Positions 33,534 through 45,733 of a stretch of DNA of 64,000 bases are shown one piece after another (within the stretch, counting starts at the first letter, position 1; the number at the start of each line of letters is the position of its first letter). The notes beneath the pieces were generated by a model. That model saw only the letters and a list, made by a program, of their open reading frames with translations. It searched no databases and was not told the origin of the DNA. Made by a program: the position numbers and the translations under genes. This stretch comes from Ectocarpus siliculosus. Taxonomy: Eukaryota > Sar > Phaeophyceae > Ectocarpales > Ectocarpaceae. The DNA lies in contig FN649734.1 in NCBI GenBank assembly GCA_000310025.1, positions 3,317 through 67,316 of the forward strand. Reading direction: 5' to 3'.

Positions 33534-34485
33534 GTACGACTGGGGGGCAGACGAAGAGAAACACGAGAACTGCCAGTACAGCAGCTATATACATAGACTA
33601 CTGGATGGAGACACCAGACACGGGTGTCGACTTGGCGGAATCGAAATGGGTGAGTTCACGACTCGAACTCATCAGGGTAGGACCGTGCGGGAGAGATATC
33701 ACACGGTAGTACAGCTCGGCGCAACAGGTATGGTATGTAGAATTGAATACCTTGGCCCGTTCGTTGTTTCTCGCTTCAACGAGGCATGTGAGAAGTCCAG
33801 TCATTCGGTTCAACCGAGGCATTTGACCGATAGCATTATTTTTCTCGGTTCAAGTCCCTGACCACGGATGGAAGGATCCAACCATGCGTGCCCAGCCCTC
33901 TCGCACCCCCTTGCCCACCTGCTCACAACTTTCACAGCCAGTGGACCATATCGTCAATCGGCACCGAAATCGACTTGTCAACGGAAAAAAAAAAAAGGTG
34001 AGGCTGGTGGTGCAAGAATACAGAATAATAAAGGAGCAACTTACATAAAGTATGCATACATACATTGAAATGATCGAATGGGCTCCATCTTGTGCCTACT
34101 ATACTGCTGGAAGTGTGAGGTTGACTTCAAGCAAGTATATTCTATGTGGATGGATAACTCCACGCTGACTCTCCCACAATCTTGCCGAACGGCTGCTAAG
34201 GGGAGAGCGTCTTGTAGCGAGAACGAACTACAGCATACATTGTGCGTACGTCCAATCCTTCTGGTGTTGTTCCGCCGAAGTATATACAAACCAACATGTC
34301 ATGGATCTACTGACCTTGTTACACACCCCGCGTCTACGTCTTTACGGGATGCCCCACAAGCCATTGCCAGGGTGAAACCCGGGTGACGAAGAAATCATCC
34401 GCTCGCACACGATAAAACGAGTTGATATGTCGCTTCCCGACCGCCCCGCGTTTCCCTCGAACTAAATTGCCGGTTTCAAAGAATC
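33534..34485. other. Upstream region of the cysteine-module gene
   Basis: No coding family was recognised. The region between the degenerate module and the signal-peptide exon should contain the promoter of the gene starting at 34486, but no core element could be assigned. Confidence 0.35.
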
Positions 34486-37400
34486 ATGATGCACATTTTC
34501 TCATCTTCGTGGGGAAAGCTCCTCGTGATGGCTATGCTCGTCACTTCCGTGGCAGGTGGTGAGTGAGAGAGGTTGCGGGAGGCTTTCGTATACAGCTGTT
34601 CTCCATGCCACGCCCTGTAGGACAAGAAGATGCAGGCCTCGCCTACATGTGTACATGTATACATCAAGACATTAGGTTCTGTGGATTTTCCCCGTCCAGG
34701 TTTCCCATTGACGTAGAATATCCCCATGATTTTCTCACGGAGGCCGCGCAGGTTCCCAGGGTTTGGCGGCCCTTTTCTGCCCTGTCCCGACCTGAATCAA
34801 CGAAGCTGCCGACCGCCGATTGGTCTTTGTCGTGACCATTCATGGGGCCGCTAGCCGCCATACTTTCGTTTGGCTCCAGCCTCAAACTCATCAGCCTCGC
34901 ACTGTGATTGAGTGGCCTCGATGGTGCGTGTTGGCAATGCGCCGGACGACCACCACCAGTCATTCACAAGACAGCAATTCTGACAACGTTAAGGATTCCG
35001 GTTCTCGTTCTTGGTTTATCGGCCATCGGTTTGCAGGCGTGACGTACCCATTTGCTTCCCGATTTCGATCAACATGCCGTCCAGAGATGCTCTCTCGTAG
35101 ACCCTCCCTTCCCGCGCTCTAAGAGCCCAGACCACAACCAGTCGTGTCGAGGTGAGTTTCGTTGCGCCACGTGGGTGTCATGCCATGCAGGTTAACAGTT
35201 TTGAAGTTGAAAGTGACGTGCGGTTGAGTATCTTACACAAGGAAGTAACGCTTTCTTGCCCATAACAGCATGAACGCCAACGTCAGCCGTAAATTGACAG
35301 CTACTCATGGCACTTCCATTCTCGTCGTGCCTCCAGGTAAGTCGTCCTGGTCGAGGAAACCGACACCGTCCCAGGCCACGTGCGCCCCCTACCACCCGGG
35401 CATCCAAGGAAACATCGGCCAGGGCCGCCCAGGCATCGTCTGTTGCCCGGCGAGGCTTGGTCCTGATTTTTGTGTTGTGTGGTGTCTAGCTACAGACCAA
35501 GAGTGACTCATTGGCAAACTTCGTAGCTCATTAGAGCCTGCTAAACTCCGCTACCTCTTTACTCTCACCACATTTCCCCTTCTCCTGGTGCTCCTCTACT
35601 GACAGCTGGAATGCAGGCAGTGCGGTGGCGTGGGATGCAGGAAAAAACAACCCTTCGGATTGAGCGGGGATGACTGCTGCGTCTCCGGCATTCTCCGAAA
35701 CCAGGGCTATTGCGCCGACCGTGGAGCTAGCGCCCCTTGCATCATCCAAGGACGCGGGGGTAAGACCGGGGGGGGCACAGAGTAACGGCTCGAATGACGA
35801 GACGGCCTCTATGGTTGGTGTGCGACTTAGGAGTGCGAGAACACGGGTGAATGCTGATGGGGGGGCTTAGGTCACCCCCCGACTGTCCTACCAAAGCATT
35901 TCACCTGTTTTCGCTAAATGGTTTGGGATTGGAAATGGCGGCAGCTCCGTTGTACCTGAAGCCTTTGGGGGTCCGAGCAGAGGGGCTGACAGTCACAGGG
36001 CGCTTCATCTTCGTAGAAGCTCATGTCCGGTAGACCGCTCGAGTACGTACTGTGGAACTGAACCGCTTGTAGTAGACCGGTCGCGTGTGAGGAGGAAGAA
36101 CATGTGTGTATTGGTACGTATCGTCTAGGCGTTTGGCACGGATGGTGCGGGGTGATTTTACTCCTTTCAAATCACCGAAGGCGCTGCTCGCTGTCGATGC
36201 GCTCGCTTGGCTTCAACTCCCGAAACCTTCGCACTGTGACTAACGGCTCTGACGGGTGTTGGCAGTATGTGGTGGGGCACCAATGATTCACGAGCCAGTA
36301 AGGGTACACAGCGGTAGAAAAAATATTTGGCTAATCAGTTAGTCTTCCTACAGGCGTGCTCGGCCCTCTGATTTCCCCCCTTCGATGGATGTTCCTTCCC
36401 AAGGTAGACTCTCATACACCCTCGCGTTCAGTAATGGAATATGAGACCCACGCACTTCCCGAGTCGAAGTTTTAACGTTGCGTGCCAGCTAGCTAACCCA
36501 ACGTGACGTGCAGCTGCACGTCGTTGCATAGAGACGAATGTTTTCCGGCGACCGCAATGACGTCCACGTCAACCGCTTATTCACAACTCGCACATTTTTA
36601 TCTCCAGGTACGTCTTCTTCCCGGCAGAAGGAACCGTCACCGGCCCGGAAGCCACGCAAGTCTTCCCGGCAAACGAAATCGGCCCGGAAGCGGCACAAGC
36701 CTTCCCGGCAGAAGGAACCGACACTGTCCCAGGCCACGTGCGCCCCCTACCACCCGGGCATCCAAGGAAACATCGGCCAGGGCCGCCCAGGCATCGTCTG
36801 TTGCCCGGTGAGGCTTGGTCCTGATTATTGTGTTGTGTGGTGTCTAGCTATAGACCAAGAGTGACTCATTGGCAAACTCCGTGGCTCATTAGAGCCTGCT
36901 AAACTCCGCTACCTCTTTACTCTCACCACATTTCCCCTTCTCCTGGTGCTCCTCTACTGACAGCTGGAATGCAGGCAGTGCGGTGGCGTGGGATGCAGGA
37001 AAAAACAACCCTTCGGATTGAGCGGGGATGACTGCTGCGTCTCCGGCATTCTCCGAAACCAGGGCTATTGCGCCGACCGTGGAGCTAGCGCCCCTTGCAT
37101 CATCCAAGGACGCGGGGGTAAGACCGGGGGGGGGCACAGAGTAACGGCTCGAATGACGAGACGGCCTCTATGGTTGGTGTGCGACTTAGGAGTGCGAGAA
37201 CACGGGTGAATGCTGATGGGGGGGCTTAGGTCACCCCCCGACTGTCCTACCAAAGCATTTCACCTGTTTTCGCTAAATGGTTTGGGATTAGAAATGGCGG
37301 CAGCTCCGTTGTACCTGAAGCCTTTGGGGGTCCGAGCAGAGGGGCTGACAGTCACAGGGCGCTTCATCTTCGTAGAAGCTCATGTCCGGTAGACCGCTCG

Positions 37401-40400
37401 AGTACGTACTGTGGAACTGAACCGCTTGTAGTAGACCGGTCGCGTGTGAGGAGGAAGAACATGTGTGTATTGGTACGTATCGTCCAGGCGTTTGGCACGG
37501 ATGGTGCGGGGTGATTTTACTCCTTTCAAATCACCAAAGGCGCTGCTCGCTGTCGATGCGCTCGCTTGGCTTCAACTCCCGAAACCTTCGCACTGTGACT
37601 AACGGCTCTGACGGGTGTTGGCAGTATGTGGTGGGGCACCAATGATTCACGAGCCAGTAAGGGTACACAGCGGTAGAAAAAATATTTCTCGTCCATGGCT
37701 AATAAGAGAGTCTTCCTACAGGCGTGCTCGGCCCTCTGATTTCCCCCCTTCGATGGATGCTCCTTCCCAAGGTAGACTCTCAGACATACACCCTCGCTTT
37801 CAGTAATGGAATATGGGACCCACGCACTTCCCGAATCGAAGTTTTAACGTTGCGTGCCAGCTAGACTTGGAGTTTGAAAGTGACGTGTAGCTGCGCCTCG
37901 TTGTAGCGACAAACGTTTTCCCACAACCGCAATGACGTCAACGTCAACCGACATTCACAACTACGCACAATGTTTACCTCTAGGTACGTCTTCGCGGCAG
38001 AAGGAACCGTCACCGGCCCGGAAGCCGGGCGAGGCTTCCCCACCGATGAAGCCGACACCACCCGAAGCGACGTGCGCCCCCTACCACCCAGGCATTCAAG
38101 GAAACGTCGGCCAGAACAGCAATGGCAACGTCTGTTGCCCGGTGAGGCTAGCCCCTTATCTGAGTATTGCACGATGCCAACTTGCAGGCCACAAGTGACT
38201 GGCCAAGGCAGTCTATATCGCGAACTCGGTCGTTCATTTGCGTGATAAACTCGTGGATCGTTTGGAAATCTTCGTTGCTGTCGACACCTCTAGCCCACGC
38301 CACCGTTCCCATTCTCGATACGCGTTTCTGCGAACAGCTCGCATGCGGTACGTGTGGTGGACCAGAATGTGCCTCGAAGAAGCGTCGCGGACTTGACTGT
38401 TGTGTCGATGACATCATCCGAACGTGCAACCCTTGCTCTAGACCTGGCGCCAAGGCCCCGTGCATCATCGACGGTGAGTCCTTCCGACACGAGCTAACAC
38501 TAACGAGAAACGACTCAAGCATGGCATGCCGACTACCATAGACACGCGTTGCATTCCACGGAATATGAGTGGTGGCTTGGAAAGAAATTCCACCACTAGC
38601 GAGTCTCGTCTCGATGTTTGTAAGTATCTTGTGCATTTTTGGAACTGTTTTCTGTCCGAGTTGTCAGCGTTGCTCGTTGCTCTCGTACACCTTGACGGCT
38701 TCGTTAGATGATCCTAACAGTCTCCTAAAAGGCACTGACCACGTATCCTGCTCCCGAGGTACCTCAGGCTGGGCTGTGATGCATCCGAGAGAACGCCGTC
38801 GAGTTTGCGGTAGAATCAATGCAAACCAGACGCCGCAATAGGCCACCCGCGTGGTGATGGTTCTCTGCCTGGGCTCTCCCTTCGAGTTTTTGTTTCTATT
38901 CTTTCTTATCTCAGCACGCGTGCAACATATCTGTTGTTCCTATTGAGGCGCAATCCTCCACCGTCATGACATCTTTACTCATGAAGTTGTGCACCAACTA
39001 TTGTTCCGAAACTGCACAAACGTCACCTGCTACATGCTTGACGTGGTGACCACTCCCCTTTGAGACCCCTTCAACAACAATCCATCGTGTACGTCCCGGT
39101 CTATTCCACGCAGCGAAGACGGGGCCGACTCCCGCATCGACTACGGCGCCAACTATTGCCCCGACCCCAGCACCGACACCTGCGCCCACTCCTCTTGCAC
39201 CGACGCCAACCCCAACACCTGCACCGACCCCTGCTCCAACGCCAGTACCGACACCAGCACCGACACCAGCACCGAAGCTCGCACCAACGCCGGCGCCAAC
39301 CACGGCGCCGACGCCTGCGCCGACGTATGCGCCAACTTTCGCACCGACGCCTGCACCGACGCTTGCGCCGACCCCTGCACCGACGCCTGCGCCGACTTTG
39401 ACCCCGACGCCTGCCCCGACCCCTGCGCCCACTTTGGCACCGACGACTGCGCCGACTTTGGCACCGACGCCTACGCCGACAACTTTGGCACCGACGCCTG
39501 CACCGACTCCGGTCCCAACTCCCGCGCCAACCCTTGCGCCGACCCCAGCACCGACGCCAGCGCCAACTCCGGCGCCCACTCCCACACCCACTCTCGCGCC
39601 GACGCCTGCGCCAACGCCTGCAACGACCCCAGCACCGAAGCCTGCACCGACCCCAGCACCGACGCCTGCACCGACCCCAGCACCGACGCCTGCACCGACC
39701 CCAGCACCGACGCCTGCGCCGACGCTCGCACCGACGCCTGCGCCAACTCCGGCGCCCACTCTTGCGCCTACTCTTGCGCCGACGCCTGCACCGACGCCTG
39801 CACCGACCCCAGCACCGACCCCAGCACCGACGCCTGCGCCGACTTTGGCACCGACGCCTGGACCGACTCCGTCCCCGACTCCCGTGCCGACCCTTGCGCC
39901 GACCCTTGCGCCGACCCCAGCACCGACGCCTGCGCCAATTCCGGCGCCCACTCCCGCGCCCACTCTTGCGCCGACGCCTGCGCCAACGCCTGCGCCGACG
40001 CCTGTGCCAACGCCAGTGCCAACGCCTGCAACAACGCTTGTACCGACCCCAGCACCGACGCCTGCACCGACGCCTGCGCCGACCCCAGCACCGACGCCTG
40101 CGCCCACTCTTGCGCCGACGCCTGCGCCAACGCCTGCGCCGACGCCTGCACCAACGCCTGCACCAACGCCTGCACCGACCCCAGCACCGACCCCAGCACC
40201 GACGCCTGCGCCGACTTTGGCACCGACGCCTGGACCGACTCCGTCCCCGACTCCCGTGCCGACCCTTGCGCCGACCCTTGCACCGACCCCAGTACCGACG
40301 CCTGCGCCAACGCCTGCGCCAACTCCTGCGCCAACGCCTGCACCAACGCCTACACCAACGCCTGCACCGACCCCAGCACCGACCCTAGCACCGACGCCTG

Positions 40401-43379
40401 CGTCGATTTTGGCACCGACGCCTGGACCGACTCCGTCCCCGACTCCCGTGCCGACCCTAGCGCCGACCCTTGCACCGACCCCAGCACCGAACCCAGCGCC
40501 AACTCCGGCGCGCACTCCCGCGCCCACTCTTGCGCCGACGCTTGTGCCAACGCCTGTGCCAACGCCAGCACCGTCCCCAGCACCGACCCCAGCACCGACC
40601 CCAGCACCGACGCCTGCGCCGACTCCGTCCCCGACTCCCGTGCCGACCCTTGCGCCGACCCTTGCGCCGACCCCAGCACCGACGCCTGCGCCAACTCCGA
40701 CGCCCACTCCCGCGCCCACTCTTGCGCTGACGCCTGTGCCAACGCCTGTGCCAACGCCTGCACCAACGCTTGCACCGACCCCAGCACGGACGCCTGCGCC
40801 GACGCTCGCACCGACGCCTGCGCCAACTCCCGCGCCCACTCCCGCGCNNNNNNNNNNNNNNNNNNNNNNNNNNNNNNNNNNNNNNNNNNNNNNNNNNNNN
40901 NNNNNNNNNNNNNNNNNNNNNNNNNNNNNNNNNNNNNNNNNNNNNNNCGTGCACCAACACCTGCACCAACACGCGCACCGACCCCAGCACCGACCACAGC
41001 ACCGACGCCTGCGCCGACGCCTGCGCCGACAATGGCCCCGACACCTGCGCCGACATTGGCACCGACCCCTGCACCGACCTCTGCACCGACGCTTGCACCG
41101 ACGCCTGCGCCGACTCCGGCGCCCACTCCCGCGCCCACTCTTGCGCAGACTTCTGCGCCAACGCCTGCGCCGACTCCCGCCCCGACCCTTGCACCGACCC
41201 CAGCGCCGACGCCTGCGCCGACAACTTTGGCACCGACGCCTGCACCGCCTCCGGCCCCAACTCCCGCGCCGACCCTTGCGCCGACCCCAGCCCCAACGTC
41301 TGCTCCGACACCAGCACCGACACCAGTACCGACGCCTGCCTCAACTCTAACGCCGACTCCCGCGCCGACGCCTGCGCCGACCCCTGCTCCGACACCAGCA
41401 CCGACACCAGCACCGGCGCCTGCACCCACGCCTGCGCCCACGCCTGCGCCGACTCCCAATACAGACCATGATACCTGCGATATCTACACCGACATCCAGG
41501 GGCTGGTCGGAATGAACCACAATGGCATCGTCTGCTGTCCGGTGAGCATCCTTATCAAATGGTTTTCAAATGAGTCGCCAACTGTCATACGCCACTCGCT
41601 ACCTGACAAGTATCAGAGTCCCATCACACTACAGTGTACGTCACCGTATCAGTCGTGATCGTGGCCGCCTTTCGTCTTGTCATTCATTCCCGTCGAGACC
41701 AAGCGACCTCCCGTCTACACCCCCCCGTTCTCAATACTCATCTACACCAACAGCTCGCATGCGGGACGTGCGGTGGCCCAGAATGTGCCTCGAAGAAGCG
41801 TGGTGGACTCGACTGTTGCATCGATGACATCATCCGAACGTGCAACCCGTGCTCTACACCTGGCGCTCAAGCCCCGTGCGTCATCGACGGTGAGTTCTTC
41901 CACCGCTAACATACACCACCGAACAACAAAGGGCAATGATTGCAAACCCCATAGACATGCAATGAGGCTCAACCCATGTGATTCCTGGCTTGGAGAGGAT
42001 TCCCAATACACACGGATCTCCCGTTCCGATGGTTGCACATCGCTGTGTATTTTTTGGATCTATTTTCGTAGGTCTAACAACCTCCTAAAGTCAACAACCA
42101 CGCATCCTCCTCCCGAGGGTCCTTAGCCTGAGTTGTGATGATTGCCAGGGAACTCCGTCCGGGTTGCGTCGGCACAAACGAGATGCCACACGCAGGGTGA
42201 TTTCGGCTCTTCGTAGCTTGCGCGGCGACAGCTTGATTTCTACTCTCGATGTCTCTCTCCACGTTTACCGTATCTGCTACTCTTCTCGTGAACATGTACG
42301 TATTCCCCCGGTTCATTTCTCTTGTTCTCCCCGATGTATGACCAAACACCTCCTGTGCCGTGATGATCGTCCAACACACTCTCCTGACGGACCCCTCCGA
42401 CACGCGCTAATCGTGTACGACCCGGTCTACTCGATGCAGCGGAGACGCACTCAACGCCGAAGCCTACGCCAAAGCCGATGGCGACGCCAAAGCCGATGGC
42501 GAAGCCACTGCCGAAGCCGGTTCCGAAGCCAATGCCGAAGCCAATGCCGAAGCCAATGCCGAAGCCCATCGGTGAGTCAGGTCCATGCGTGAGACAGGAG
42601 AGAGAAAAGCGCGTTGTCTTGCCCTTTCATTTCCCTTGATCGATGTTCCTTCTCGAGGTCCTCTCTCACACACTCTCCCGCACCGTGCTCTATGAGATCC
42701 ACACCTGTTGTACCGTTCGATCCGGGTCGAAATATCGTAGAGTAGCGTGCCAGGTGTGCGGATTCGAAAGTGATGTGCAGCTGCGTGTCTTTGTCTAGCG
42801 ACGAACGTTTGCCCACGACCGCATGAACGTCAACAGAATACCCACTACACCGCTTGCGTACCACCTATCTCCAGGCACGCCTTCCCGGCCAAAGAAGCCG
42901 ACACCGCCCCAAGCCACGTGCTCTCCTTACTACCCGGGCATCCAAGGAAACATCGGCAAGGGTCGCCCAGGCATCGTTTGTTGCCCGGTGAGGCTTGCTC
43001 TGGATTTGGATTGTTGCGTTGCGTGACGTCTATTTAGTTGCAGATCAATGGTGACTAATGGCAAACTCCGTAGCTCATTGTTGCATGCCGAATTGGTGGA
43101 CCTGCTGCAGTAAGGGCTTCTTTACATGTGATGCTTCTTTGCATGTGATACCTCTTTCCCCCCACCACATGCCTCCTGCTCCGGGTGCTCCTCCACCGTC
43201 AGCTGGAGTGCCGACAGTGTGGTGGCACGGGATGCGCGAGGAACCAACCCTTCGGATTGAGTGGAGATGACTGCTGCGTCTCCGGCATCATCCGAAGCCA
43301 GTGGGATTGCTCCGACCCTGGGGCTAAGGCCCCGTGTGTTGTTCGAGGAAAGAGCGCTATGCGTGGGTCGCACATGTAG
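34486..43379 (+). CDS. Secreted modular protein with five CCP/CGGxxC cysteine modules and Pro-Thr linker
   Basis: Exons: 34486-34558 (signal peptide, hydrophobic [13 protein letters not shown]), 35337-35449, 35606-35759, 36608-36807, 36964-37117, 37984-38141, 38338-38473, 39114-41541 (contains the gap), 41754-41889, 42440-42571, 42875-42987 and 43203-43379 (TAG). Every junction agrees: first-half exons run phase 1 to 0 and second-half exons 0 to 1. Each module reads linker, C(A/S)PY.PGIQGN, GIVCCP, then L.C..CGG..C, (D)DCC, C and APC, giving 10-11 cysteines. Linkers are Lys/Pro-rich, one is a KPMP repeat (42440-42571), and one is a Pro-Thr-Ala repeat of about 770 codons. The architecture suggests an extracellular matrix or wall protein with disulfide modules on extended, probably glycosylated spacers; that role is inference. 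The domain is not one I can name. The first module's intron has a GC donor. Confidence 0.7.
35358..38000 (+). repeat. Tandem duplication, 1.36 kb units carrying one cysteine module each
   Basis: Unit 1 (about 35358-36715) and unit 2 (about 36716-37990) match at an offset of 1358-1359 bases with only about ten differences over the best 1.1 kb, including introns. Beyond about 36480 and 37850 the similarity falls, and the following module (37984-38473) is an older, diverged copy. This shows recent expansion of the module array. Confidence 0.9.
39120..41460 (+). repeat. Pro-Thr-Ala coding minisatellite with higher-order repeats
   Basis: Built from 12-base variants of ccgacgcctgcg encoding PTPA, PTLA and similar. 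Longer blocks recur, for example tttggcaccgacgcctggac followed by a run of Pro codons near 39842, 40212 and 40408. The reverse strand shows long Val-Gly-Ala open frames that are only mirror images. The 100-N gap lies inside, so true length and frame continuity are unknown. Confidence 0.9.
40848..40947. other. Assembly gap (100 N) within the Pro-Thr repeat
   Basis: Exactly 100 N, probably a placeholder. The Pro-Thr frame differs by one on either side, which is explained by the arbitrary gap length. Confidence 0.99.
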
Positions 43380-45733
43380 TGAGGCTCAAATTACTGCAAT
43401 CTGTCGGAACGTTGACCTTTCCTATACTTTCGTTGCTGTACACCGTAGTGAGAGGAATACACGAACGGTTCTTTCACATGTCCCTTCCGAGGGCATCAGA
43501 GTTCGAAATTGTAGCTTGACTGCTTTCAAGACTCACGAGTGCGAATGTTGTGTGGACGTTTTGTTGGAAGGTAACCCTCACTTCTGGGCAACTGGTGGAG
43601 GGGCGAATACTCACATGGCGCTTCTTTCCCAGGACATAATGATGTCCAAGGGAGGCAACTCGAGTATGTAGCGTTGAACCGCAAGGCGGGACGCGTGCGT
43701 GTGGATTAGGCACATGTGTGTTTGGTTAGTGTTTTCTTGGCTAGACAGTCGAAAGGACGATTTGACGTGGATGTTGCGGCCTGATTAACACGACCGGAAT
43801 CAGGACGTGTGGAGTGCAGTTCAGGGGGTGGATGTAAGATCAGTGGAGGACCAAGATGCACCTGATGGCGTGGTACAGGGCAGGGTATGAACTGGGCGTC
43901 TATCCGAAAGTGTGAGGACATCAAGCGTATTGTTGCCTTAGATTCGGTCAATATACTTCTTTACGCGTGTTTGCCAGCAGAACAATGGGGAGATATTATC
44001 CTTCTCCCAAAGGATGCGGTCCGAACGTCTGCCTTTGAGGCGCCTTGATTCAGATGCCCTACCGAGGTCCCACAGAGACTAGCACTCTCATTGGCGCCCT
44101 CACCCTTGGGGAAGGGTAGACTGAGTCGCCAGTGTACCAATCCCGATCCACGAGCCTTGCTCTGCGGTACCCTGTTGTATCTCTCTCAAACTAAAGGTAC
44201 GATAACCCACTTTTGAACACTCCAACAACCGGGTAGATACCGCAGCAAAGGAGAGGCAAACGGATTTCTCCGATGTGTTTTTTTCTGGTATAGTCGTGGC
44301 GCTCTCTTATCGCACCAAACCATTTGCAAGATCAAGCACCAGTCTAAACTATCGATCCCTCCCAAATACTGGTATTGAACAGCTTATCTTGACTTATCAC
44401 GAGTCGTGGCACCGTTTCTGATGAGCGGGGCGGAGAAATCACCCAAACACCTTGTTGTGTATGTCTAGATATCGCGACCTGCATACCATGGGTCAACGGA
44501 GCTCCAAGATCGACGAAAGTATCAGGTCCCCGAGAAGTTATACCTGCATTGAATGTTTTTCGTAGACACGAGAACTGAAAAGAGGCGTACCCAAGGGGTT
44601 GGGTCGAACGAAGGAGATCGGGACACGAATACCCTTCCACGACGAGTTTTCAGTGCTGAGAATCGCCGGACAACACACAGCAAATGCTCTCGGATGACCA
44701 TGGGGCGCCACTGTCACAAACGTAACTACACACGTTTTGAACACCGCCAACATGTGAGAACAACGCACATCAAGGCTATCAAGGCTCGTCAGGCTGTCGA
44801 AGACCACGGCGGGCACACCCCCCAGCGCATCACCCCAGAAAAATTTGCTGTATATGAGTTGGAATCTGGAGTTCGTGCATCGCGCATACACACAACGTTG
44901 GACGGAGAAAGAATATGATGCGTGTTTTTGAAAGAGCCCACCGGTGAGGAAGGCCCTGTTCGAAATACGTCACTTCAACAGTCTCTGACTCTCAACGCGG
45001 CGGGAGGCAGGCGCGGTTTTAAAGGACGAGCTGAGAACAAGATCTTTCTGACTCTTGAGTTTCTTAGTTTTCCATGTGTTTTTGTTTTGCAATGTTCAAT
45101 CAATCAATCAAACAGAGAAAGGCAAGCGCAACAACCAAGGAATTTGTTCGCCCGCACGTCACGTCCGCTGGCCCCACTTTGGTAGATCTGGATTTCAAAA
45201 CCAGGGCATTTCCTTCGGAAATGAGTGCCGACAACCAAGAATATAGGTTTGTACCCACGTCCAGACGAGCTATATGTACATACATAGGTTTGTATCGGTA
45301 AGTCATCCTCTGTCGTCGTACCGATTGAACAACAGCGTTTACGGAATTTCGAGATTTCCTACTCCCCCCAAATCACCAAAATCACCCCGAAATCGAACGA
45401 AACGCCTTACCCAAGTTCGGTGCGGGGACCTGCGGTGAGATCGGATCCCTTCATGTAGTCTCGTGGGGCATCAAATTGTTCGCTTAGGCCTGGATCGCTG
45501 CTCTCTTACGGGGCAAGCGTCTTCCAGGTTTGGATCGGCTCATCAACACCTTGGCATTGATGTGGCCAATGTTGCTACAGTACCGCTACGAGAACATCCG
45601 ACGCAAACATGCCGAACCCCTATGCATATGTATGTGGTCGGGCGTATGCAGTACTCTACACAACTAGATCTTACCGACCCGCCAAATAAAGACGGATTCC
45701 GTCTGGTCTGGCACTGCTAACACTATCACTACA
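43380..45733. other. Intergenic stretch between convergent genes
   Basis: Lies between the 3' end of the cysteine-module gene and the 3' end of the dynein gene. Overlapping open frames of about 120 codons at 44.5-44.9 kb on both strands show no family features. No RNA gene was recognised. Confidence 0.45.

Noticed and set aside
33788-33860. tRNA-like segment with ggttcaagtcc
   Set aside because: The T-arm stem does not pair and no acceptor stem or anticodon arm can be drawn.
38998-40839. Minus-strand open frame of over 600 codons, Val-Gly-Ala repeat
   Set aside because: It is the reverse complement of the Pro-Thr coding repeat. The plus strand has the splice sites, phase agreement and conserved cysteine modules.
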